Position numbers and translations under genes: made by a program. From JAFKFJ01 sp963786445 (GTDB taxonomy: Bacteria > Pseudomonadota > Alphaproteobacteria > Acetobacterales > Acetobacteraceae), in contig CAWAZU010000037.1 of assembly GCA_963786445.1 (NCBI GenBank), positions 11,496-75,495 of the forward strand: a stretch of DNA of 64,000 nucleotides, read 5' to 3'. The notes below the pieces were generated by a model. It did no database searches and had not been told where the DNA came from. It saw only the letters and a program-made list of their open reading frames with translations. Of the stretch, positions 9,296 to 17,354 are shown piece after piece (position 1 is the stretch's first letter; every line of letters starts with the position of its first letter).

Positions 9296-9538
9296 ATGGC
9301 GGTGTTTGAGGACATGTTTAAGGGTGCCAGTCTGCCCGGTCTCGCGGTCGGAATTGGGGTGGCGGTGTTGGTGCCGGTTGTGCTGCCGGCGGTTGGGCGG
9401 GCCTTGCGGCCGATCGCGAAGTCCGTCGTCCGCACCGGCATCACCGTCTGGCGCGAAGCCTCCTCCCAGATCGCGGAGAGCACCGGGCCGATCGTCGCCG
9501 AAGCACGGTCGGAGATGGCTGCTGCGCGCAAGTCATAG
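9296..9538 (+). CDS. Small membrane protein, DUF5132-like (paralogue 1)
   Basis: 80 residues: MAVFEDMF, then a glycine/valine-rich membrane segment (about 14-40) ending in a proline-containing PVVLPAVGRALRP, then an amphipathic helix ending in VAEARSEM. It is clearly related to the proteins at 10619, 13701 and 14032, all beside the cation ATPase. AGGAGG at 9285-9290 gives a strong start. The plan (one short membrane helix plus a charged AEAR tail) resembles DUF5132 proteins and, by analogy, mycobacterial PacL proteins that partner metal-efflux P-ATPases. Function here is inferred from context. Confidence 0.8.
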   Translation: MAVFEDMFKGASLPGLAVGIGVAVLVPVVLPAVGRALRPIAKSVVRTGITVWREASSQIAESTGPIVAEARSEMAAARKS

Positions 9539-9628
9539 CGTAGTGTCATCGAGATTTCGCCGCAGCGTCACGCGGCGGTCATGCCCGCGTGTTAGCCGCC
9601 CTCTCGGTCATGGAGAGGCGGCGCGGCG

Positions 9629-9961
9629 ATGTTTCACGTTGCTCACGAATTGCCGGGACGGTTGCGGCTGCGCTCCTCCCGGCTCCGGCGTGACCCGGTG
9701 CTGACGGAGGCGATGGCGGCGCGGCTCCGCACGTCGCCGGGGGTACTGTCCGTCACCGTCAGCCCGCGCACCGGCAGCCTGCTGATCCACCACGACGGCG
9801 CCCCCGGCCGCGCCGACGCCCTGCGCGCCAAGTTCGCCGTCACATCCGGGGCGCAAGCGCCGGGTCGTAGCGTGGACGCAGCGGTGGAGCGGCTGACCGC
9901 GGCGCTGCTGGGACACATGGTCGAACGCCTGCTCGGCGCGGTGGCGGCGGCGCTGATCTAG
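9629..9961 (+). CDS. HMA-like (HMA_2 type) domain protein, free-standing
   Basis: 110 residues. The first 75 have a ferredoxin-like HMA pattern: HVAHELPGRLRLRSSRLRRDP, then SPGVLSVTVSPRTGSLLIHHD. They resemble the N-terminal segment of the P-type ATPase in this cluster (VVHAALPGRARLHLTELRR and QPGVHGVSASARTGNVLVLFD). The CxxC metal motif of classical HMA domains is absent. The C-terminus is a hydrophobic helix, so it may be membrane-tethered. It probably modulates the ATPase or its small partners. It ends overlapping the converging gene at 9958. Confidence 0.75.
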   Translation: MFHVAHELPGRLRLRSSRLRRDPVLTEAMAARLRTSPGVLSVTVSPRTGSLLIHHDGAPGRADALRAKFAVTSGAQAPGRSVDAAVERLTAALLGHMVERLLGAVAAALI

Positions 9962-10521
9962 CCGCCGTCCCGCTTGTCCCGCGCCAGGTCGCGCGCGGCG
10001 AGGGCGTAGAACAGCAGCGACGACGCCGAGCCGAGGACCTGGCCACGGGCAAGCTGCAATACCCCGATGCCGACCAGCGCGCGCGATACCGACGGCAGGC
10101 CGAGGCGTCGGCTCGCCTGAAAGCCGTTCCAGAGCAATTCCACCGCATTGCCCGCGAAACGGCCGCGCGCAGCCTGCATCGCCCCCAGCCCGGCAAGACC
10201 GCCGGCAACCAGCGCCAGGGCCGGCAGGCGCCGCCCCGCGCGACGCGGCCTCGCGGGCACCGCGGGCGGCGTGCTGACGGCGAACAGTCCGGCCGACCGA
10301 GCCGCCGCCGCCACCGGCGCGAAATCGCCTGCGTGGCGCACGACGAGGCTGCCGAGGCGGGGCGTCGCGGCCACCGCCGCCACGCCCGCCGCTGCGCGCA
10401 GGGCCGTCACGGCCGTCGCGAAGAAGGCCGTATCGCCGCGGCGCGCCGGCACCACGAGTCGCGTCCGCCCCGCGACCGCGTGCGCGACATGCGCTTGCGG
10501 CAGCCTGTCAGGGCCGGACAT
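9958..10521 (-). CDS. HMA-like domain protein with C-terminal membrane region
   Basis: 187 residues. The N-terminal HMA-like part (about 8-85) has HVAHAVAGRTRLVVPARRGD and AAGVAAVAATPRLGSLVVRH. It is followed by hydrophobic segments LPALALVAGGLAGLGAM and LVGIGVLQLARGQVLGSASS. The start at 10521 is chosen because GGGAGG lies about nine bases upstream; a longer frame to 10620 lacks such a site. It converges on the preceding HMA protein and is divergent from the small membrane protein at 10619. No CxxC is present. Probably an accessory of the P-type ATPase. Confidence 0.7.
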   Translation of the reverse strand: MSGPDRLPQAHVAHAVAGRTRLVVPARRGDTAFFATAVTALRAAAGVAAVAATPRLGSLVVRHAGDFAPVAAAARSAGLFAVSTPPAVPARPRRAGRRLPALALVAGGLAGLGAMQAARGRFAGNAVELLWNGFQASRRLGLPSVSRALVGIGVLQLARGQVLGSASSLLFYALAARDLARDKRDGG

Positions 10522-10618
10522 GATGCGCCTCCCCGCCGAGTGTACCGGTGCCGCTGCGAACCGGTCGCATCCGGCGACGTTGAGGCGCGGGCACAAGGAA
10601 TGCACTGGGGGGCCAACC

Positions 10619-10885
10619 ATGCCGCGCAGCTACGGGGCCGGACTTGCAACTGGAATCGCGATCAGCGTTATCGCCGCGGTGCTCGCGCCACTGTGGCGGC
10701 CGGCGGCGTCGCGCTATGGACGGCAGGCCGCCAAGGCGGCGCTCAAGCAAAGCATGGTCGCCTTCGAACTCGGCCGCGACCGCCTCGCCGAGGTATCCGA
10801 GACTGTCGCCGACATGATGGCGGAGGCACAGGTCGAACTCGCCGCCGACCGTGTGAACGGCGAAGATCCGGCCGAACCATCCTGA
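10619..10885 (+). CDS. Small membrane protein, DUF5132-like (paralogue 2)
   Basis: 88 residues: short polar start, glycine/alanine-rich membrane segment GAGLATGIAISVIAAVLAPL, then WRPAASRYGRQAAKAALKQ and an acidic helix VADMMAEAQVELAADR. The layout equals that of the proteins at 9296 and 13701. It reads toward the end of the ATPase gene, stopping 5 bases from that gene's stop codon. Its ribosome-binding site is a poor G-run. The C-terminal acidic residues could bind cations or contact the ATPase (inference). Confidence 0.7.
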   Translation: MPRSYGAGLATGIAISVIAAVLAPLWRPAASRYGRQAAKAALKQSMVAFELGRDRLAEVSETVADMMAEAQVELAADRVNGEDPAEPS

Positions 10886-10889
10886 CAGC

Positions 10890-13700
10890 TCAGATCGCCG
10901 CATCGCGCGCGCGCGCCTCGTTGACCAGATAGGGCACGAGGCCGCCGGCCAGAATCGCGGCGCTCGCGGCCGCGCCGACCGGGGTGACGCCGAGCAATCC
11001 GCGCACCCCGGGCAACAGCATCGCCGCCCCCTGCCCCGCCAGCGACAGCGCGATCGTGCCGGTCAGCACCCGGTTCGGCGCCCGCCCGACGCCGCGCGGA
11101 CGGCAGGTGAAGGCGTGAAGCAACTGGGCAATGGTCAGGCTGCCGAAGGCGACGCTGCGCGCCTCCGCCCGGCCACGCACCAACAGGCTGCTCGCCAGCG
11201 CGCCGGACGCGATCACCCCACCGTCCACGGCGAGCCGCCGCAGCGCCCTGCCGTCGATCACCGGAGCCTCCCGCGGCGGCGGCGGGCGCTGCATCAGCCC
11301 CGGCGCAGCATCCTCCGCGACCAGTGCCAAGCCGGGCATGACGTCGGAAACGAGGTTGATCCACAGCAGCTGCAAGGGCGTGAGCGCCGCCGCAGCGCCT
11401 CCGGCGGTCGCGGCCAGCACCAGCGCGATCTCGCTCAGATTGGTGCCGAGCAGGTATCTCGCGGCGCGACGCACATTCTCCCGCGCGGCGCGGCCGTGCC
11501 GCATGCCCGCCACCACCGCCGCGAGCCCGTCGTCCTGCAGCACGATGTCGGCCACCTCGCGCGCCGCTTCGGCAGCGTTGCGGCCCATGGCGATGCCGAC
11601 ATCGGCCGCCTTCAGCGCCGGCCCGTCGTTCAGGCCGTCGCCTACCATGGCGACGGTGACGCCGGCGTTCTGCAGCACCTGCACGATGCGCAACTTCTGC
11701 GACGGCGTCACCCGTGCGAACACGTCGGTCTGCCGTGCCGCGGCGGCGAGGACGGCGTCGCTCAACCCATCCAGCGTGACGCCATCGATCACGCGCGGCC
11801 CGTCAGCACCGCCGAACCCGGCCGCGACCGCCACGGCCCGGGCCGTCGCGTTCTGGTCGCCAGTCAGCACCAGACAGTGCACGCCCGCCTGGCTCAACGC
11901 CGCGAGCAGCGCCGGCACCTCCGCCCGCAGCGGGTCGGATAGCCCGGCGATGCCCAGGAAGTCCAGGCGCGCAACCCGCGCCTCCGCCGCCGGCGCCAGG
12001 TGCGCGGACGCGAACCCCAGCACCCGCAGACCCTCGCGCGCCATCGCGACGTTCCCTCGCTTGGCTTCGGCGCGGGCAGTCGGGTCGATTGCACACAGGT
12101 CGAGCACGGCGTCCGGGCTGCCCTTGACCGCAACCAAGGTGCCGCCGTCCGGCAGGGCGTGGAAGGTGGCCATGAAACGCCCGGATTCGCTGCGATGCTG
12201 CACGGACAGCCGTGGCTGCGCCGCCCGCAGCGCCGCCACGTCAAGGCCCGCCGCCTGGGCGCGCTCCAGCAGCGCCGTCTCGGTGGCGGACCCGAGCGGC
12301 GAGCCGTCGCCATCGAGCTGCGCGTCGCTGCACAGCACACCGATTGCCAGCAGACGCCGCTCGTCGGCGGCGGCGATGGCGGCGACCGACATCAGATTGC
12401 GGGTCAGCGTGCCGGTCTTGTCGAAGCAGACCACCTGTGCCGCTCCCAGCGTCTCCAGCGCGTCGAGCCGGCGCACCAGTGCGCCCTCGCGCCGCATCGC
12501 CTCGATGCCCCGCGCGAGGGCCGCGGTGGCGACGGCGGGCAGCCCTTCCGGGATCGCAGCCACGGCAAGCGAGACCGACGTGGCGAGCGTCGGGCCGAGC
12601 GCCAGCCCGCGCAGCATGCCGATGCCGAACACCGACGCGCAGGCCAGCAGCGACACGCCGATCAGCCTTCGGCCAAGCTCCGCGAGCTGCCGTTCCATCG
12701 GCGTCGCGGGTCGCTTGGCGCTGCCCAGGAGGCGCTGGATGCGCCCCATCTCTGTCCGCGCCCCGGTCGCGACGGCGAGAGCCGTGCCGGTGCCGCCGGT
12801 GATCGCGGTGCCGCGGAAAACCATGTTGGCGCGCTCGGCAAGCGGCAGCTTCGCGCAGAGCGGGCCGGCGGTTTTCGCCACCGGCAGGCTCTCGCCGGTC
12901 AGCATGGCCTCGTTCACCGACAGTTCGCGCGCCTGCACGATCCGCGCATCGGCGGCGACCAGCGTGCCGGGACGCAACAGCAGCAGGTCACCCGGCACGA
13001 CATCGGCGAACGGCACCTCGCGCGGCGCGCCGTCGCGCATCACGCGGGCGGTGGCAGAGGGCGGCCGGCTCAGGCCGGCGATGCGACGCTCCGAGCGGCT
13101 TTCCACGGCGTAGGCCAGGCCGCCGCTCAGCAGCAGCACACCGGCGATCGCCGCCGCTTCCAGCAGCGCGCCGGTGACCACAGAGAGCGTGGCGGCGCCG
13201 GCCAGCAGCAGCACCGGCAGGGTCGCGAACTGGTCGGCGGCAATCGCGAGCGGCGGTCGCGGCTGACGCTGGTACAACGTGTTGCGGCTGACCTTCGCGA
13301 GTCGCGCCCGGGCCGCCTCGCTGCCGAGGCCATCCGTCGCCGAGGACTGCAGCGCGAGCGCCGCCGCACCGGCGTCCTGCGCCGGCCAATCCGGGTCCGC
13401 TTCGGGCGCCGCCGCGCGGCGGGCGGCCAGCTGCGCCAGCCGTCCGGCCACGCGCGCCAGCGGCAGCTCCGGATCGAACAGCACCAGGACGTTGCCCGTG
13501 CGCGCGCTCGCCGACACGCCATGCACGCCGGGTTGCGCCGCCATACCCTGTTCGATGGCCGTGGCCAGGGCCGGCGCGCGACGCAGCTCCGTCAGGTGCA
13601 ACCGCGCGCGGCCGGGAAGCGCGGCATGCACCACGCGCACACGCCGCCCGGCGCGACCGGCCGCGCCGGGCGGCGCGACCGCCCTGCCCCGCACATGCAC
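10890..13700 (-). CDS. Cation-transporting P-type ATPase, P2-like, with N-terminal HMA-like domain
   Basis: 936-residue membrane pump. An HMA-like segment (about 20-85) precedes the core. The actuator loop has LTGESLPV, the phosphorylation site is Asp427 in CFDKTGTLT, the nucleotide domain has KGSPDAVL and the hinge has MVGDGLNDGPALKAADVG. Membrane helices carry AAIPEGLPAVAT, TNLSEIAL and LLWINLVSDVMPGLAL, which reproduce the Ca2+-ATPase site residues of M4 (Glu), M5 (Asn, Glu) and M6 (Asn, Asp). It lacks the CPC motif of P1B heavy-metal pumps. The ion is therefore likely Ca2+, Mg2+ or Mn2+. The start is GTG at 13700, directly after the stop of the small protein gene upstream, so they are co-translated. 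Confidence 0.92.
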   Translation of the reverse strand: MHVRGRAVAPPGAAGRAGRRVRVVHAALPGRARLHLTELRRAPALATAIEQGMAAQPGVHGVSASARTGNVLVLFDPELPLARVAGRLAQLAARRAAAPEADPDWPAQDAGAAALALQSSATDGLGSEAARARLAKVSRNTLYQRQPRPPLAIAADQFATLPVLLLAGAATLSVVTGALLEAAAIAGVLLLSGGLAYAVESRSERRIAGLSRPPSATARVMRDGAPREVPFADVVPGDLLLLRPGTLVAADARIVQARELSVNEAMLTGESLPVAKTAGPLCAKLPLAERANMVFRGTAITGGTGTALAVATGARTEMGRIQRLLGSAKRPATPMERQLAELGRRLIGVSLLACASVFGIGMLRGLALGPTLATSVSLAVAAIPEGLPAVATAALARGIEAMRREGALVRRLDALETLGAAQVVCFDKTGTLTRNLMSVAAIAAADERRLLAIGVLCSDAQLDGDGSPLGSATETALLERAQAAGLDVAALRAAQPRLSVQHRSESGRFMATFHALPDGGTLVAVKGSPDAVLDLCAIDPTARAEAKRGNVAMAREGLRVLGFASAHLAPAAEARVARLDFLGIAGLSDPLRAEVPALLAALSQAGVHCLVLTGDQNATARAVAVAAGFGGADGPRVIDGVTLDGLSDAVLAAAARQTDVFARVTPSQKLRIVQVLQNAGVTVAMVGDGLNDGPALKAADVGIAMGRNAAEAAREVADIVLQDDGLAAVVAGMRHGRAARENVRRAARYLLGTNLSEIALVLAATAGGAAAALTPLQLLWINLVSDVMPGLALVAEDAAPGLMQRPPPPREAPVIDGRALRRLAVDGGVIASGALASSLLVRGRAEARSVAFGSLTIAQLLHAFTCRPRGVGRAPNRVLTGTIALSLAGQGAAMLLPGVRGLLGVTPVGAAASAAILAGGLVPYLVNEARARDAAI

Positions 13701-13949
13701 TCAGACCGGCTCCGCGCTGCCCGGCTCGTGCATTTCGCTGCGCGCCTCGGCGGCGAGGTCGCTGGCGGTCTCGCTGACATAGCCGACGGCGCCCTGGACG
13801 CGGTCGTAGGCCATCAGGCCCGCCTTGATCACCGCCTTGGCCGCCGGCCGCAGCACCGGGCGCAGGACAGGCAGCAGCACGGCCGCGCCGATCCCGACCG
13901 CGAGACCCGGACCAACTCCGCCCTCGAACATATTCTCGAACCACGCCAT
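13701..13949 (-). CDS. Small membrane protein, DUF5132-like (paralogue 3), coupled to the ATPase
   Basis: 82 residues, MAWFENMFEGGVGPGLAVGI and onward, with a membrane segment at about 13-35 and a C-terminal helix SDLAAEARSEMHEPGSAEP. It is the closest relative of the protein at 9296. GGAGG lies six bases before the ATG. Its stop codon abuts the ATPase start, so the pair is almost certainly made together. The acidic/His-containing tail (SEMHEP) could bind a cation. The best functional guess is a small ATPase partner, by analogy with PacL-type proteins. Confidence 0.82.
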   Translation of the reverse strand: MAWFENMFEGGVGPGLAVGIGAAVLLPVLRPVLRPAAKAVIKAGLMAYDRVQGAVGYVSETASDLAAEARSEMHEPGSAEPV

Positions 13950-14031
13950 GGCTTACCTCCACGCGAACAGGGAAAGCTGCAAAGGCTAGCGGCCGGCAGC
14001 CGTATTGCACGGCCCCTCACGCCGTGTTGCG

Positions 14032-14493
14032 TCACCAGTCTTCAACCAACACCTGTGCCGCTTGGTCCAGAATCGCGCGCCGACGCGGCGACGCGCGTTC
14101 CTGCGCCCGTGCCAGCGCACGACGGAAATGCGCAACGTGGCGGTGGTACCGGCTCGCAGCGTCATCGTCATTCCAGGCATAGCGCCGGGATCGTGTGCGC
14201 GCCGCCCCCTCGAACCTCTGCACGGTTTCCCGCGCCAGTTGCTGCCGGTGTTCGCGCGTGCCGGAACCGGAGATCGTTTCCAGCAATATCTTGACGGCGG
14301 TTTCGGCAAGCTTGCTCATCGCGCCGCCCTCCGCCTCGGCCTCCGCCTCGAGAAACAAGGCGAGGCCGGATCTAAGCGCCGTGCGCAGCGGCCGCGCGAG
14401 CTGGGGCAGAATGACCGGCAGCACCAGCGTCGCCGCACCCGCAGCCGCGAGCACCGCGATGTTGCCCTCCAGGGCGCTTTCAAACATGGCCAT
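14032..14493 (-). CDS. DUF5132-like membrane protein with extended C-terminus (paralogue 4)
   Basis: 153 residues. The first 80 match the small paralogues: MAMFESALEGN, a hydrophobic VLAAAGAATLVLPVILPQL segment, then an acidic EAEAEAEGG helix. A further 70 residues rich in Arg, Asp and His (RRYAWNDDDAASRYHRHVAHFRR) are unique to this copy and may bind metal or nucleic acid. It lies 82 bases upstream of paralogue 3 on the same strand. Function is not recognised beyond the cluster context. Confidence 0.65.
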   Translation of the reverse strand: MAMFESALEGNIAVLAAAGAATLVLPVILPQLARPLRTALRSGLALFLEAEAEAEGGAMSKLAETAVKILLETISGSGTREHRQQLARETVQRFEGAARTRSRRYAWNDDDAASRYHRHVAHFRRALARAQERASPRRRAILDQAAQVLVEDW

Positions 14494-14543
14494 GCGGCAG
14501 GAACGCAGATGGGGCGGCGGCGTTCGCTACCATTCGGGTCCGA

Positions 14544-14654
14544 TCAGCGCCCCGCTGGCGGCGCTCTACGCGCCGATCGTATCGGCAGCAGCACGACGGA
14601 TGCGAACGACAGCACGATCATGCGGCCCATGGCAGCGCCTCGGAAAATGGCCAT
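14544..14654 (-). CDS. 36-residue peptide resembling a truncated DUF5132-like start
   Basis: A perfect AGGAGG six bases before ATG at 14654 opens a 36-codon frame beginning MAIFRGAAMGRMIVLSFASV, with a hydrophobic stretch and a basic end. MAxF plus hydrophobic segment plus proline matches the opening of the four paralogues downstream. It may be a fifth, shortened copy or a genuine microprotein. It is too short to judge from codon use. Confidence 0.35.
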   Translation of the reverse strand: MAIFRGAAMGRMIVLSFASVVLLPIRSARRAPPAGR

Positions 14655-14747
14655 GCGCCTCCTGCGGGCGTTCGGGTGAGCCTGCGGATGCGCATGCCGC
14701 ATGTCCAAAACTGGTCAGTTTCCATCAACCCCTTCCCGGTCGCCCAT

Positions 14748-15644
14748 TTAGAAGCGGAAGCCGACGGCGAGCACCGGGCCGTAGGCGACCAGATTAAGCT
14801 CACGTGAACTGCCGTCCGGCCGGACCTGGATGCTGCGGTCGGTGCCAAGGGCGGCAAAGGCAAGACCCACGTCGAGCCATCGCGTGATCAGGTAGGACGC
14901 GCCGAGCCGAGCGTTCCATCCCCATACGCCCCCATCGACACCCAGGCCCGTGATTGCCGACGCGAGCTCGATCCGCCAGTGCGGCGAGGGATAGTAGTCG
15001 GCGCGGAAGCCGAGCCATGGCTGCACGAAGTCGTAGCTGACGCTGGCCCCACCGAAGCGGGATTCTGCGAACGACACCGATGCGCTGGTCGCGAAATACG
15101 AGATGCCGGCGCGCACGTCGAAGGAGACGTTGTTGGGGGCAAAATTCGGAATGATCTGGTAGCCGATCCCCGGCGAGACGTATACGACAGAGTCGCTGGC
15201 CTCCAGCCTGGCTTGCGGCACATTGACCAGCGCCGGAAAGGTCTTGGTCTGGTGCGCCGAGATCCAATCGACGTCAAGCTCTGCGGACCATGGTCCGTAG
15301 CGGACCAGCCCATCGCCGACGAACGCGCCGTTCAGTGAATCCACCAAGTTGGAAACCGTCACGCGGGGCCGGTTGATGCTGATATCCGTGCCGGGCGGCC
15401 GGTTCAGCCCGATCGTCGCATTCAGCGCGGGCAGCCACAGATACGGCGTCAGCTCGACCTGAATACGATACGATCCGTCTGGCGAATAGCCATCCCGGTT
15501 AGAGAACAACTGTGCCCGCGCGGGCCCGGCAGACGTGATTGTGATCGCGAGGGCGGCCGCTACCAATACGCCCCCTGCGGCTGGCTTCGGCGGGATGTTG
15601 GCGATGCGTGCCACACGCACGAGTTTGCCGCGATCACGGCCCAT
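14748..15644 (-). CDS. Predicted outer-membrane beta-barrel protein
   Basis: 298 residues from ATG 15644, with GAGG just upstream. The signal peptide ends AGPARA before QLFSNRDGY. The rest alternates aromatic and polar strands (LTPYLWLPALNATIG, GPWSAELDVDWIS, YVSPGIGYQII, WLGFRADYYP) and ends in VLAVGFRF, a terminal phenylalanine typical of proteins inserted by the BAM complex. The family is not recognised. A pore or surface role is inference. The reading frame extends upstream to 15785 without a better start. Confidence 0.7.
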   Translation of the reverse strand: MGRDRGKLVRVARIANIPPKPAAGGVLVAAALAITITSAGPARAQLFSNRDGYSPDGSYRIQVELTPYLWLPALNATIGLNRPPGTDISINRPRVTVSNLVDSLNGAFVGDGLVRYGPWSAELDVDWISAHQTKTFPALVNVPQARLEASDSVVYVSPGIGYQIIPNFAPNNVSFDVRAGISYFATSASVSFAESRFGGASVSYDFVQPWLGFRADYYPSPHWRIELASAITGLGVDGGVWGWNARLGASYLITRWLDVGLAFAALGTDRSIQVRPDGSSRELNLVAYGPVLAVGFRF

Positions 15645-15786
15645 CATCGCCTCGCGCCTGCGTCGTACCAATCCGGTCAAGCCGGTCGGCTCTGCGATGC
15701 ACTGGCGCGCCGGAACGGCCGACACCGGCGCCGGCACATGGCTGGCTGTTATCATGGCCGAACGGCTGCGGCCGTTCATGCGCATG

Positions 15787-16221
15787 TCAGTCGGCGAGCG
15801 ATACCTTCAGGCCCTCGGCCGCCAGCGAGAGGCTCAGGCCGGACGTGGTGGACGTCAGGTGGATCACCACGCCGTTCTGGTTCCGCATCGCCGCGATGCT
15901 GCCGCCGCCGCCGAGCGTGGCGCCGGCCGCGACCGAGGTGAAGACGCCGTTGATGCCCTGTGGCGTCTTCAGCCCCTCCACGCTTCCGGCCGCGGTGTAT
16001 TGGGTGACGCCGACGCTTGCGAGCGAGACGCCGCTGATGTTGAGCGGATAGCGATTGCCCTGGAAGATGAGGGTGCCTTTGCCCCAGCTGTAGCCGATGC
16101 CTGCGGCGACGGAGCCGCCCGACAGTTCGATGACGCCATCCGGCGTCTGAGCCGAAGACGGGACAGGATGGGCCAGGAGCAGCCCGAGGCCGACGCCAAG
16201 GGTGGCGAGTGACGTACGCAT
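15787..16221 (-). CDS. Small exported protein, related to the lipoprotein at 29645
   Basis: 144 residues with a Sec signal (TSLATLGVGLGLLLAHPVPSSAQ). The body has FQGNRYPLNISGVSLASVG, GSVEGLKTPQGINGVF and NQNGVVIHLTSTTSGLSLSL. The lipoprotein at 29645-30175 has the same order of motifs (YQGHSYPFTVGG, GDVYHLSSLGQFPGSY, NENGVVMHLKAKRTGLMLSLG), so the two are homologues. The family may be DUF1134/EipA-like, but I am not sure. AGGAGG lies seven bases before ATG 16221. A CTGCATAG element lies 153 bases upstream. Confidence 0.7.
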   Translation of the reverse strand: MRTSLATLGVGLGLLLAHPVPSSAQTPDGVIELSGGSVAAGIGYSWGKGTLIFQGNRYPLNISGVSLASVGVTQYTAAGSVEGLKTPQGINGVFTSVAAGATLGGGGSIAAMRNQNGVVIHLTSTTSGLSLSLAAEGLKVSLAD

Positions 16222-16325
16222 TGCATGACCTCCTTCAGGGTATATTCCTCCGCTTCGCCAGCGCTTCTGGCGCTCCGGCAGCGGCGGAGGCCGTATTGAG
16301 GGATCCGACACGCCCCACTGAGGAG

Positions 16326-16399
16326 TTTGGCAAATCCCGCGGTGTCAGATTGAAATGCCGCCGGGCTTCCCGACTATGCAGATTTGGCAAGTCGCGCGG
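16326..16399. repeat. Direct repeat (17 bases, 15 identical) upstream of the exported-protein gene
   Basis: Copies at 16326-16342 and 16383-16399 begin TTTGGCAA and end CGCGG, with centres 57 bases apart. The second copy overlaps the CTGCATAG element (core 16374-16381) at the end of the AraC gene, and the first lies nearer the exported-protein start. Two similarly oriented sites on one side of a promoter would fit an AraC-type regulator. Confidence 0.45.
16369..16390 (-). promoter_or_regulatory. CTGCATAG element, site 2 (ahead of the exported protein at 16221)
   Basis: On the minus strand it reads GCCAAATCTGCATAGTCGGG, core 16381-16374. It overlaps the stop codon of the AraC gene and lies 153 bases before the downstream start, pointing toward it. 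It matches the other sites over about 16 positions. Confidence 0.5.
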
Positions 16400-17354
16400 A
16401 AAAATGTGGACCTCGGAGGCGTCGCAGAGTGGTCGAAGGGCTTTCACCGAAGACGGTCCGGTAGATGACCGCGAAGCGGCCAAGTTCGGTAAAGCCGTGG
16501 CGCCTCGCGTGCTCAGCCACTGTCGCTGTCGCCGGATCAGCGCGAAGCAGCGCCCTGCGGACTCGGTTGAGCCGCCGCAGGATCAGATACCGGCGCGCGC
16601 TGATGCCGAGGAACTCATGACAGCAAGCGCGCAAGGTCAGCCCCGACACGCCGACGGCGGCGCACAGTTCGGATATGCGCCACGCATAGTCAGGGTCCAC
16701 TGCGAGCGCATCCTCGAACCGAACCATGATGCTGGCGTGCCTGCGCTTCTCCGTCCAAGCGGGACGGATTTCGGCTTCGGTCAGACATGTCACCAGCGCC
16801 ACGGTCAGATCCTGCTCAAGGCTGCGGGCAACCTCGGGGTGTGTGATCATATCCGCCCGCCTCTCGGCGAACCGGCCGGCCTGGGCATACAGGCGCATCA
16901 GCCGCGCCGTCGCGCGCGCGGGCGGCCGCAGCGCCTTGCCGGTGACCGGGACGAGGAGATCCGCTCCCGAGAGCGCCCGGCCATAGCCGGCAAGGTATTC
17001 AGGTGCGAGCGATATCCAGCCCCAGCGGCTGGGCCCGCTGGTCCGCTGGTAGAAACGCTCGCCGCGGCAATGGAACACGACGTCACCCACGTGCAGTTCC
17101 ACCCCATTCCAGATCGGCGGCGGGTCCGAGTGGAGCGGGAACGCGATGATGTTCCGATGCCGCGTCAGCGCAATGGAGGCAATGCGGGGCAACTCTTCCC
17201 TGGCGCGCAGCAAGCTGAGGTTGTGCAAGTCGGTGCTGGTGAGGCACGCCGTGAAATCGCCGGGGGCCGTGAGGACAAGGTCGATCGACGCACCAGGAAT
17301 ACTGATCTCGTAGGCCTCGGGATCGATGAAGTTATATGTGCCACTCCCAGGCAT
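16374..17354 (-). CDS. AraC-family transcriptional regulator
   Basis: 326 residues. The N-terminal half is an AraC ligand-binding/cupin-like domain (ISIPGASIDLVLTAPGDF, NGVELHVGDVVFH). The C-terminal double helix-turn-helix has ISELCAAVGVSGLTLRACCHEFLGISARRYL and ARRHGFTELGRFAVIYRTVFGESP. ATG 17354 is preferred because GAGG lies seven bases before it; a GTG at 17384 adds ten residues. It is paralogous to the frameshifted gene at 20451. It sits amid genes sharing the CTGCATAG element and is the best candidate for the protein that binds it (inference). Confidence 0.88.
   Translation of the reverse strand: MPGSGTYNFIDPEAYEISIPGASIDLVLTAPGDFTACLTSTDLHNLSLLRAREELPRIASIALTRHRNIIAFPLHSDPPPIWNGVELHVGDVVFHCRGERFYQRTSGPSRWGWISLAPEYLAGYGRALSGADLLVPVTGKALRPPARATARLMRLYAQAGRFAERRADMITHPEVARSLEQDLTVALVTCLTEAEIRPAWTEKRRHASIMVRFEDALAVDPDYAWRISELCAAVGVSGLTLRACCHEFLGISARRYLILRRLNRVRRALLRADPATATVAEHARRHGFTELGRFAVIYRTVFGESPSTTLRRLRGPHFSARLAKSA

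Noticed and set aside
12000..14294. 764-residue plus-strand frame across the P-type ATPase
   Set aside because: Antisense to a gene with all P-type motifs; composition is Arg/Gln/His-rich shadow.
16681..16692. Ninth CTGCATAG-like site inside the AraC gene (CGCATAGTCAGG)
   Set aside because: The core differs (CGCATAG), it is deep within coding sequence and there is no gene start at the usual distance.
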